DNA of 64,000 bases from positions 7,287 through 71,286 of the forward strand of contig CAYIDY010000001.1 in NCBI GenBank assembly GCA_964362305.1. Reading direction: 5' to 3'. A program made the translations under genes and the position numbers. The number at the start of each line of letters is the position of its first letter. The stretch's first letter is position 1. Source of the DNA: UBA10103 sp964362305 (GTDB taxonomy: Bacteria; Patescibacteriota; Minisyncoccia; Phycocordibacterales; UBA2100). Positions 1-7,219 of the stretch are shown here, one piece after another. Below the pieces are notes generated by a model. The model was given only the letters and a program-made list of their open reading frames with translations, was not told the origin of the DNA and made no database searches.

Positions 1-1
1 C

Positions 2-3000
2 GTCAACATAGACTGCCTCCCTGATGCTTCCAGAATTGTTTGCAAGGCAGTTGAGCTCGTATCTCGTATCAGCTCCCGGCTTATGTGTGTGACTTCCCTG
101 GAGCGGCAGGTTATTTGCTACTAGCATTGTGTCAGTTCCGCCGCCTGCCCAGAGTTTGCATGATGTCATACCACTCTGTGTTGCATTCCAAGACAGAGTT
201 ACTGATTCCACCAATACGGGATAAGCGGCAGTAATCGACGATGGCGAAACCGTAAGTTTGAGTTGTGGCGTCGGTGGGTATGTACCGGCTACCGGCGAGA
301 CGGTGACAGTCGCCGTTCCTACTGTTTGTAAGACCGTCGAACAATTAGTGCCCGCGGCGCACGTCGGAGCGAATAGAAGTACTGCATTGTAAGTACCGGC
401 TGAAGAATACGTGTGCGAGCCTGACCAGTCTGTGCCGCAGCGCCCTACTCCCGAGACGTCCTGGTTGCAGATGAGCGCTTCTTGTCCGTTGCCATATTGC
501 AGATAGTATTTGCCACTCGTTCCGACATTGATTGCCTTTAGATTGACGAGAAGAGGCGCCTGGCCTTGCGTAGGTGTGGCTTCAAGCCGGGTCATTGCGC
601 CTCCAACGGTAACGGTGCGCGTTTCCGTCGCATACCCGCCACTGTTCATCTGGCAGCTTGCCACATATGTCGTAGTGACCTGCGGTGCATGGGTGGTCGT
701 GACGATGTTCCCGCCTGCATCAATCGTGAGCGTGGAGAGTGGCACACCATTTGCGGTAAACGAACATGACGGAATGTGGACATCATTCTTCGTCGTGTCC
801 TTGGACACGCGAAGTGTCACTGTCTGACCGGCAGTGACCGATGACGGAAGCGCGGTGAAGTTGAATGACGTGTATGGATCCACTCCTCCCGTGACACCCA
901 CTGTCGCCGAAGCGGTGAACGCTGTCGATCCAAACGGACCAGATCCGGTGCATTGAATGCCATACGTGGTGAAGGATGTAGGAGTATGCGTCATCGTTCC
1001 TGGCATTTCTTTGCTACTCGCTATGGTCGTGCCGTTTGCGGTGATCGAGCATAGGCCAATAGACCAGTTGGCAGTCCAATTGGAAACATTACTTCGTGCC
1101 CAAGAGAGCGTGACCATCTGACCTGATGCGACAGAAGACGGCGTCGCGGTGAGTTGAATCGTTGGCAGGTTGCCCACAGTCGGCGTCACCGTGACATATC
1201 TGGTACCGGTGTACGAGATCAATAAGCCCTCGCCGCATACAATCTTGTAGTTTGTCGAACCTGAAGGAGAGTGTGTATACGAGGTTTGAGTGGTGAATGT
1301 TCCTCCAATCTGAACTTCATTTGCGTAGAGCTTGCATGAGGCGGTGCCTGCGGTGAATCGTGGTACAACCCACGAGAGCGTGACCGATTGGCCAGCGGTG
1401 ATGGATGAAGGTGATGCGGTGAGAGTAATTGTTCCGCCACCACTTCCACCCGGACATCCTGCGAATTCACAGCTTGGCGCTACTCTTCCTACATAGCTAC
1501 CGTTAGGACACTGCTTCGCGTCTTGTGGGCATACGATACTCCCTGTCACCGGCCCCACCCCAACATATGTATACGCAGAAGCCGCTTTAGAGTCGACAAG
1601 ACTTCGGCAGTCCATGCGATAGGTTGTGCTCACAGTCGGCGTGTGCGTGCGGGTTCCGGGCACTTCGAGCGACGTCGCAATCTGCGAATTGTTTGCATAC
1701 AGTGTGCAGACGAGGCGTTGGAACGCCGAATTCGTTGAGCTCCACGAAAGTGTCACCGACTGCCCCGGTGTCACACTGGATGGCGTAGCGGAAAGCGTAA
1801 GATTGAAATCACCAGGCGGAAGTTCCGGTTGCGTCCTCACATACACAATCTTCACATCCTCTTTTGAAGTGCCATTGCCGAATTTCGTGGTGGCGGTAAC
1901 CGGAAACACACCAATAGAGGAATAACTGTGCCAGTAGGTGGTGGTGTTTGCATATTCTGATGCAGAGTTGTCTCCCCAATCCATTTTGTACGTCGCGGTA
2001 GTGTCACCTGACGGCGTCAATGTCCACGTGTTGACCTGGTTCACCACAACGTTGTCAGGACCATTTATTTTTGCCGCATCACTTGGACCCAGTGGCGGTG
2101 GAGTATTGCCGCCATTGACGCAGCGCGAGAAGAGGAGCGAACGAGTGCGCGGACCTACCATACCGTAGCCGGTGGTGTCAGGGCTGCCCGTGCAGCTGAT
2201 GCCTTCTGCACACTGGAATGCCTTAACGGCTGTTTCAGTCGCAGCATCAAATGTTCCGTTCACTGCTCCGGTATAGCGTCCAATCTTTGTGAGCATGCGC
2301 TGGAGCTTGGATACCTCACCGTTGGTATCAGCATCCGTGTGACCGAGGTAGAGAGTACGGGAGAGAGGAGCGCATTGCACTGCTTCGTTGTTGGGGGTGA
2401 CGGTGACGTATGCGGTAGCAGTCGCGGGGGCACCTTGCGCGAAAGGACGACAGGAAATCTGATACGTAGTGTTTACCGTGGGGTTGTGCGTGAAAGTGCT
2501 TGTCGTAGGTTGATTCTGTGCTATCGAAGTCCCATTGGCGGTGAGAGAGCATGTGTCGAATTGTGTTCCAGAAGCCCATCGAAGGGTGACGGTGCCACCG
2601 GATGCGACCGACGTGGGTGACGCGGTTAGGGTGACGCCACCACTTCCCCCCACCTGACAGCGCATCGCAGCACGTGTGCGCGGACCAACAACACCGTAGC
2701 CAGTTTCCCTGGGAGTACCACTGCAGGCGATGCCTTTGGCACATTGATATTTCTTGAGCGCAGCCTCCGTTGCAGGCCCGAAGTATCCGGTGATGCTTCC
2801 GTACGTGTAGTCACCAGTCTCCGTCAAGAACTGTTGCAGCTTCGAGACTTCCCCATTTGTCGTCGCATCACTCGAACCCAATTGGAGCAAGCGCGTGAGG
2901 TTCACACACGCATTTGTCTGTGCTTCAGTTGAAATTGGCGCACTCACAAGAACAAACGCCGAAATAGTGATGCCGGTGATGATAATGGCGAAGCCACGAA

Positions 3001-3013
3001 TCGCTGGTGACAT
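2..3013 (-). CDS. Giant secreted protein with two peptidoglycan-binding-like, PKD-like and Ig-like modules (3' end outside window)
   Basis: The minus strand stays open from an ATG at 3013 to the left edge, giving at least 1004 residues with no stop. A hydrophobic segment at residues 7-24 is a signal peptide or anchor. Two PG_binding_1-like domains follow (about 36-120 and 213-298), both with the pattern GEVSKLQ-x-x-L-T then F-x-x-ATE-x-A and a GPRTR end. Between them is an Ig-like domain (about 125-205). A PKD-like domain (DWGDNS core, about 310-392) comes next, then at least four more Ig-like repeats starting with LTASPSSV-x-x-GQ-x-VTLSW (from about 402, 526, 620 and 740), a Cys-rich insert (about 493-522) and a second PKD-like unit. 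The protein should sit at or outside the wall and may be an adhesin or scaffold; no catalytic motif is visible. An AATACT box 7 nt before ATG suggests a leaderless mRNA. The true C-terminus is unknown. Confidence 0.85.
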   Translation of the reverse strand, partial: MSPAIRGFAIIITGITISAFVLVSAPISTEAQTNACVNLTRLLQLGSSDATTNGEVSKLQQFLTETGDYTYGSITGYFGPATEAALKKYQCAKGIACSGTPRETGYGVVGPRTRAAMRCQVGGSGGVTLTASPTSVASGGTVTLRWASGTQFDTCSLTANGTSIAQNQPTTSTFTHNPTVNTTYQISCRPFAQGAPATATAYVTVTPNNEAVQCAPLSRTLYLGHTDADTNGEVSKLQRMLTKIGRYTGAVNGTFDAATETAVKAFQCAEGISCTGSPDTTGYGMVGPRTRSLLFSRCVNGGNTPPPLGPSDAAKINGPDNVVVNQVNTWTLTPSGDTTATYKMDWGDNSASEYANTTTYWHSYSSIGVFPVTATTKFGNGTSKEDVKIVYVRTQPELPPGDFNLTLSATPSSVTPGQSVTLSWSSTNSAFQRLVCTLYANNSQIATSLEVPGTRTHTPTVSTTYRMDCRSLVDSKAASAYTYVGVGPVTGSIVCPQDAKQCPNGSYVGRVAPSCEFAGCPGGSGGGTITLTASPSSITAGQSVTLSWVVPRFTAGTASCKLYANEVQIGGTFTTQTSYTHSPSGSTNYKIVCGEGLLISYTGTRYVTVTPTVGNLPTIQLTATPSSVASGQMVTLSWARSNVSNWTANWSIGLCSITANGTTIASSKEMPGTMTHTPTSFTTYGIQCTGSGPFGSTAFTASATVGVTGGVDPYTSFNFTALPSSVTAGQTVTLRVSKDTTKNDVHIPSCSFTANGVPLSTLTIDAGGNIVTTTHAPQVTTTYVASCQMNSGGYATETRTVTVGGAMTRLEATPTQGQAPLLVNLKAINVGTSGKYYLQYGNGQEALICNQDVSGVGRCGTDWSGSHTYSSAGTYNAVLLFAPTCAAGTNCSTVLQTVGTATVTVSPVAGTYPPTPQLKLTVSPSSITAAYPVLVESVTLSWNATQSGMTSCKLWAGGGTDTMLVANNLPLQGSHTHKPGADTRYELNCLANNSGSIREAVYVD

Positions 3014-3106
3014 ATGGGAGAGTATTAATGCTATGAATGGATGGTATCACTGGCAAAAACGCGGTGGGGGTGTTGTCCACATGGTCTTGGCCGTATATCC
3101 TGAGTC

Positions 3107-3532
3107 ATGACCAAATACGTACTCGGATTCATTTTTGACGCCTCGGCAGAGAGAGTGCTTCTCATTGAAAAGCAACGCCCCGCATGGCAGGCGGGAAAAC
3201 TCAATGGAATTGGCGGGAAGATTGAACCCCGCGAAAAGCCGGTAGCGGCGATGCTACGCGAGGCGTATGAAGAGTGTCATCTCTTAAGCAAGGTAAGCGA
3301 CTGGCTTCCCGCTGCGACTTTACGTCACGCCGAATGGCATATTGAAGTATTTACGACCGTGCACACACAGAATCCGCACTTGCTGCGGACCAAAACGGAT
3401 GAATTCGTGTCGTGGGTCGACATCAAGAAGCTTCCTCCAAATATTCTACCGAATCTTTCGTGGCTGATTCCCCTTTCGAAAGACATTTTGCAGAATCGAG
3501 AGGTTAAGAAAGTTGTGGTGGGGTATAGGTAG
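3107..3532 (+). CDS. Nudix hydrolase, MutT-like
   Basis: This 141-residue protein carries a Nudix box at about residues 37-59 (GGKIEPREKPVAAMLREAYE followed by EC), matching G-x5-E-x7-RE-x-x-EE with Cys where Gly is usual. The family hydrolyses nucleoside diphosphates linked to another group, often cleaning 8-oxo-dGTP or similar nucleotides; the substrate here cannot be told. The size is typical for a single-domain MutT-type enzyme. It is divergent from the surface-protein gene. A TATATC -10 box at 3094-3099 ends 7 nt before ATG, which supports this start and a nearly leaderless message. A hairpin-rich non-coding stretch follows it. Confidence 0.88.
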   Translation: MTKYVLGFIFDASAERVLLIEKQRPAWQAGKLNGIGGKIEPREKPVAAMLREAYEECHLLSKVSDWLPAATLRHAEWHIEVFTTVHTQNPHLLRTKTDEFVSWVDIKKLPPNILPNLSWLIPLSKDILQNREVKKVVVGYR

Positions 3533-3549
3533 TGTGTTGTGGTCACAGA

Positions 3550-3713
3550 TAACTTTTGTCCCGTCGGACGAAAATTTCCGCGACCCCACCTCGCGGTTTT
3601 GCGTACTCGCAAAACATCGCTCCGGCTTACACGTGTGGCCCGCAGATATTTTTTTGCGCCGTCGCGGAAAAATTCCGCAGGCCCCGGCGCACGGTCGTGC
3701 CAGCTGGCACGAC
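3550..3713. repeat. Cluster of short perfect or near-perfect inverted repeats between Nudix gene and tRNA
   Basis: The 242-bp gap after the Nudix gene has no convincing ORF but is dense in inverted repeats. There is a TTTTGTCC/GGAC-GAAAA hairpin near 3554-3574. A CCGCG/CGCGG stem lies at 3578-3596, overlapping by one base the next stem. GTTTTGCG-TACT-CGCAAAAC spans 3596-3615. GCGGAA-AAA-TTCCGC spans 3664-3678. A perfect 20-nt palindrome, GTCGTGCCAGCTGGCACGAC, spans 3694-3713. One or two could terminate the Nudix transcript; four to five in a row is more than termination needs. Confidence 0.75.
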
Positions 3714-3736
3714 ATCGTTTGCGCCCTCCACATAGC

Positions 3737-3762
3737 GAAAAAACCTGCCGCAGGGCAGGTTT
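3737..3762 (-). terminator. Intrinsic terminator of tRNA-Ala
   Basis: On the minus strand a 9-bp stem (AAACCTGCC/GGCAGGTTT, 4-nt loop) is followed by a run of T. It lies 13 nt beyond the tRNA 3' end, as expected for a rho-independent terminator of a single tRNA gene. Confidence 0.85.
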
Positions 3763-3774
3763 GTTTCGTCTATG

Positions 3775-3847
3775 TGGACCCTACAGGACTCGAACCTGCC
3801 ACCCCCTCATTGCAAATGAGGTGCTCTACCAGATGAGCTAAGGGCCC
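3775..3847 (-). tRNA. tRNA-Ala (anticodon UGC)
   Basis: The reverse strand folds as a 73-nt tRNA. The acceptor stem GGGCCCU/AGGGUCC contains G3-U70, the alanine identity pair, and the discriminator base is A73. The anticodon arm CUCAU-UUGCA-AUGAG places UGC at 34-36, and the T arm has GGUUCGAGUCC. The 3' CCA is not encoded (the next bases are CA), so it must be added by a CCA-adding enzyme. An intrinsic terminator follows directly. Confidence 0.97.
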
Positions 3848-3876
3848 AATACCTACAGCGACAATCTACCATTTGT

Positions 3877-4845
3877 TTATCGTCTCGCCAACTGGATAAT
3901 GTGCTCAAGGAGCTCTCGGAGAGACGAGCCAACGGCTTCAAGTTTGTGATGGAATGCAGAGCCTTCATACAAATGCGGCAGGGCGTCGACTTCCAAGAGA
4001 TAGGGTCCGCGGCGGGTGAGTATAAAATCGGCGCGGGAATAGTGTGATAGCCCAAGCGCCTTATGCGCCGCACGGGCTGCATCCATAAGTGCCGCTTTTT
4101 CCACGTCCGAAAACGAGGCAGGAATCAAATGTCTCAGCTCCCCACTTGTATGATGGTGAAAATGAAGAAAAGGCGATTCTTCAGGATACAGAACATGTGC
4201 GGGCGGAAGAACATACAGCTCTTCTCCACGAAAACCTTCGACGACGCCGACGCTCGCCTCTTCCCCGGTGACGTACTCTTCGACGATGGCAGAACCATAT
4301 TCATCCAAGACATCGCCGACAACATCGGGTAATTCAATAATCGTGAATGCCATGCGAATACCTTCGGAGGCTCCGAGCGTCGCTGGCTTTACAATGTACG
4401 GCGGTGCAAACTTTGAAAAAATAAAGCGTGCTATCTCACCGGTGTCTCTATACTGACCATGGTTAAAGCCATATCCGCGCGGTATTTGTATGTTGTTGTC
4501 AGTAAAAATTGCGCGAGCTCGAGCCTTATTAAGTGCGAGTGCCAATGAAAGTGGCCGCGACCCGGTGTATGGAACACCTGCACGCTCAAGTATGCGTGTC
4601 ACCGTTCCGTCTTCACCAATGCCTCCATGCAGTGCGTTCAATGCAACGTCGATGTTTGAAAGAGCTCGTGCAGGCTCTACCGGCATGCCACGTGAATGCC
4701 ATACACCTTGTTTATCGATAAAAATATCGCGGACGTCGAATTTGTCTTCGGGTAAAGCGCGTAACATCGCGGTTCCAGTTTTAAGCGAGATGTCGTACTC
4801 GGGTGACGTTCCACCACGAAGCACGCCGACGACAGAGCGGGACAT
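3877..4845 (-). CDS. ddl: D-alanine--D-alanine ligase
   Basis: ATP-grasp ligase that joins two D-Ala in the cytoplasm for the peptidoglycan stem peptide. The N-terminus GVLRGGTSPEYDISLKTG is the family's first motif, followed by NALHGGIGEDGTVTRILE, GVPYTGS, the ATP-grasp core with VKPATLGASEGI, and the C-terminal metal/ATP site LLEVDALPHL. In most Ddl proteins this last motif reads EVNTLPG, so it is slightly diverged. I prefer ATG at 4845 (322 residues) because the family motif then begins at its usual place and a TATACT box at 4853-4858 ends 7 nt upstream. An in-frame start at 4893, right after the uvrC stop, would add 16 residues of unlike composition. The gene could be read from its own promoter, from the uvrC message, or both. 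Confidence 0.93.
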   Translation of the reverse strand: MSRSVVGVLRGGTSPEYDISLKTGTAMLRALPEDKFDVRDIFIDKQGVWHSRGMPVEPARALSNIDVALNALHGGIGEDGTVTRILERAGVPYTGSRPLSLALALNKARARAIFTDNNIQIPRGYGFNHGQYRDTGEIARFIFSKFAPPYIVKPATLGASEGIRMAFTIIELPDVVGDVLDEYGSAIVEEYVTGEEASVGVVEGFRGEELYVLPPAHVLYPEESPFLHFHHHTSGELRHLIPASFSDVEKAALMDAARAAHKALGLSHYSRADFILTRRGPYLLEVDALPHLYEGSAFHHKLEAVGSSLRELLEHIIQLARR

Positions 4846-4896
4846 GCTGAGAAGTATACCTTCACTATCGTCGCGTTTATGCGACTTGTTCACACC

Positions 4897-6108
4897 TCAA
4901 AACATTCGATTGCGCTGTCTATTTCGATGCCATCCGATTGCGTACCGATGTGCCTCGCTGTTTGCGAGAAGAATTTCCTTTTCATATGCGCGTACCAATT
5001 TTTCATCACCCGCGAGACGAACCGGGCGATGAAATTCATCTTTGACGACGCCGATTACAGGAATGGCTACGCCGGCCTTCTTTAATACGCGTTCCGCCGA
5101 GCGAATCTGCGCAGTCGAGCCATCAACGATAATAATTCGAGGCATGTGCCATTCCGAATGAGCGAGGCGGCGCTCCAAAATTTCCGCGAGCGCGGCAACA
5201 TCATTATTCGTTACCGTGCGGATTTTAAATTTACGATATTCTTCTTTACGCGCTTCCCCACCTAAAACGACCGTCATAACTCCGACGGTTTCGGAGCCAG
5301 CGGTATGCGCAACGTCGTACGCTTCAATACGAAACGCCCCGCCCGCAGAGACGCGGTACTCGTCCTTGATTAACGAGACATCGCGTATATGTGTGAGCGC
5401 ACTCACTTTCTTGCGCAATTTTTCTGCCCTCTCAAAGTGTTCGCCCTTTGAAGCAATTTTCATTTCACTTTCGAGTCGTCGGCGCAAAGAGCCCATTTTT
5501 CCGCTAAATAGCTCGACAATGTTCTTTACCGTCTGTGCGTACTCTTTTTGTGTCACCGCTTGAGAACAAACACCGGGGCACAATCCTAGTTGCGCGTTGA
5601 AACATGGTTTCCCCGACTCCGGAGTGCATTTGTCGCGATAGGGGAAAATTTTTCGAATGAGTTTTAGCGCTTCTTTGAGTGCTCCTCCTTGAGGAAATGG
5701 CCCAAAGAGCCGCTTGATATCGGCGTCGTTCCAGGATTGAAATAGCTCACGTCCTCGCACGGGAAGTATGCGTGGGTACGGTTCTTTCGTGACGACAAGA
5801 TAGTTAAAACTTTTGTTGTCTTTCTGGTCGACATTGTAAAAAGGTTGGTGTTTTTTAATTAAGTTCGCCTCCAAAATCAGGGCCTCAAGAACAGATTCAG
5901 TCGTTTCCCATTCGATGGACGTGGCCTTCTCTACCATTCCTCGTATTGCACTCGAGCGGGTCTCCGCGAGGTCATGAGCGAAATAACTGCGCACGCGGTC
6001 TCTCAAACTCGCCGCTTTTCCTATGTACAGAATTTTCCCCGCATCCATGAATTTGTAGACGCCAGGATTGTCCGGGAGCGCAATTTTTTTCAAATCTTCA
6101 CGAATCAT
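4897..6108 (-). CDS. uvrC: UvrABC system protein C, short form
   Basis: Nuclease that makes both incisions in nucleotide excision repair after UvrA/UvrB find the lesion. The order is a GIY-YIG nuclease domain (about 1-90, GVYKFMDAGKILYIGKA), the Cys-rich loop with CTPESGKPC and CPGVC (about 160-185), a UVR helix pair (about 205-240), then the RNase H-like nuclease with YDVAHTAG, IIIVDGSTAQ and SEAHRYAI holding the Asp/Asp/His active-site positions. The protein has 403 residues where about 600 is usual: it lacks most of the segment between UVR and RNase H-like domains and ends before the two helix-hairpin-helix motifs. A TAGTGT box lies 6 nt before ATG. ddl follows directly. Confidence 0.95.
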   Translation of the reverse strand: MIREDLKKIALPDNPGVYKFMDAGKILYIGKAASLRDRVRSYFAHDLAETRSSAIRGMVEKATSIEWETTESVLEALILEANLIKKHQPFYNVDQKDNKSFNYLVVTKEPYPRILPVRGRELFQSWNDADIKRLFGPFPQGGALKEALKLIRKIFPYRDKCTPESGKPCFNAQLGLCPGVCSQAVTQKEYAQTVKNIVELFSGKMGSLRRRLESEMKIASKGEHFERAEKLRKKVSALTHIRDVSLIKDEYRVSAGGAFRIEAYDVAHTAGSETVGVMTVVLGGEARKEEYRKFKIRTVTNNDVAALAEILERRLAHSEWHMPRIIIVDGSTAQIRSAERVLKKAGVAIPVIGVVKDEFHRPVRLAGDEKLVRAYEKEILLANSEAHRYAIGWHRNRQRNRMF

Positions 6109-6156
6109 CCGAATACACTACACGACGTGTGACGGTTATGCACACCTACAAATTTT

Positions 6157-6184
6157 TTGACTCGGAGCGCGCTTCGTGTATACT
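6157..6184 (+). promoter_or_regulatory. Promoter of the carAB operon
   Basis: TTGACT at 6157-6162 and TATACT at 6179-6184 are 16 nt apart, a near-consensus sigma-70-type promoter. The start codon at 6194 is only 9 nt past the -10 box, so the leader is about 3 nt long and cannot hold a ribosome site, pyrimidine attenuator or PyrR-type element. Confidence 0.75.
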
Positions 6185-6193
6185 GCTATTTTA

Positions 6194-7219
6194 ATGTATC
6201 TCCATCTCAAGGACGGCACAAAATTCCTTGGAAAATCATTTGGTTCTGATAATGCGGCCTCGGGAGAGGTCGTTTTTAGTACTGGGATGGTGGGCTACGT
6301 CGAGAGTCTTACCGACCCTTCATACGCAGGGCAAATTTTGGTCTGCACCTTCCCTCTTGTCGGCAATTATGGGGTTCCCGAGGAGAAGTTTTTTGAATCA
6401 AACAAAATTCAAGTAGCGGGGCTCGTAGTTTCTGAGTATGGCGACGCGTATTCACACGCGGATGCGAAACTCTCGCTGAGTACCTGGCTGAAACGCTCCG
6501 GAGTTCCCGCCATTACCGGCGTAGACACACGTGCACTCACGAAGAAATTGCGCGAACACGGCGTGATGCTCGGCGCGCTTTCTGACAAACGACCAAAGAA
6601 ATTCGTTGATCCCAATAAAGAAAATTTGGTTGCAAATGTCTCGCCTACAGAAGTCCAAACGTATGGCACGGGCACCAAAAAAATCGTTCTTGTCGACTGC
6701 GGCGCCAAAGAAAACATTGTGCGCTCGCTTGTCGCACGAGGCGCCACAGTCATTCGTGTACCGTGGGACTACGACTTCACAAAACTTGATTATGACGGCC
6801 TCCTTCTTTCTAATGGCCCCGGCGACCCGACGCGCTGTGGCATCACGATTGCGCACATTAAAAAAGCAATGGCGCAAAAGAAACCGATTTTGGGAATTTG
6901 CCTGGGCAATCAATTGCTGGCACTCGCTGCCGGTGCAAAGACGTACAAACTCAAGTACGGTCACCGTTCACACAATCAGCCATGCATCGATGCACTGACC
7001 GGTCGTTGTTACATCACTTCGCAAAATCATGGATTTGCTGTGAATGAGAAAACATTGCCACGGGACTGGAGTCCTTGGTTTACGAACGCCAACGACAATT
7101 CGAACGAAGGAATACGACATAAAAAAATGCCTTGGCGCTCCGCCCAATTTCATCCCGAAGCAACTCCAGGCCCTACCGACACCGCGTGGCTGTTTGATGA
7201 ATTCATTGCTTCACTATGA
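6194..7219 (+). CDS. carA: Carbamoyl-phosphate synthase, small (glutaminase) subunit
   Basis: Releases ammonia from glutamine and passes it to CarB for carbamoyl phosphate, the entry to pyrimidine and arginine synthesis. The N-terminal domain starts LHLKDGTKFLGKSFG and contains GEVVFSTGMVGYVESLTDPS. The class I amidotransferase domain has the nucleophile in GICLGNQLLALAAGA (family usually GICLGHQ, so His to Asn next to the active site) and the His-Glu pair in FHPEATPGP. ATG 6194 gives 341 residues; a GTG at 6176 overlaps the -10 box and is rejected. The stop overlaps the carB start (ATGA), implying translational coupling. Confidence 0.96.
   Translation: MYLHLKDGTKFLGKSFGSDNAASGEVVFSTGMVGYVESLTDPSYAGQILVCTFPLVGNYGVPEEKFFESNKIQVAGLVVSEYGDAYSHADAKLSLSTWLKRSGVPAITGVDTRALTKKLREHGVMLGALSDKRPKKFVDPNKENLVANVSPTEVQTYGTGTKKIVLVDCGAKENIVRSLVARGATVIRVPWDYDFTKLDYDGLLLSNGPGDPTRCGITIAHIKKAMAQKKPILGICLGNQLLALAAGAKTYKLKYGHRSHNQPCIDALTGRCYITSQNHGFAVNEKTLPRDWSPWFTNANDNSNEGIRHKKMPWRSAQFHPEATPGPTDTAWLFDEFIASL

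Noticed and set aside
510..827. Plus-strand ORFs inside the first 3 kb
   Set aside because: They are shadows of the long open minus-strand frame, which encodes clear repeated domains.
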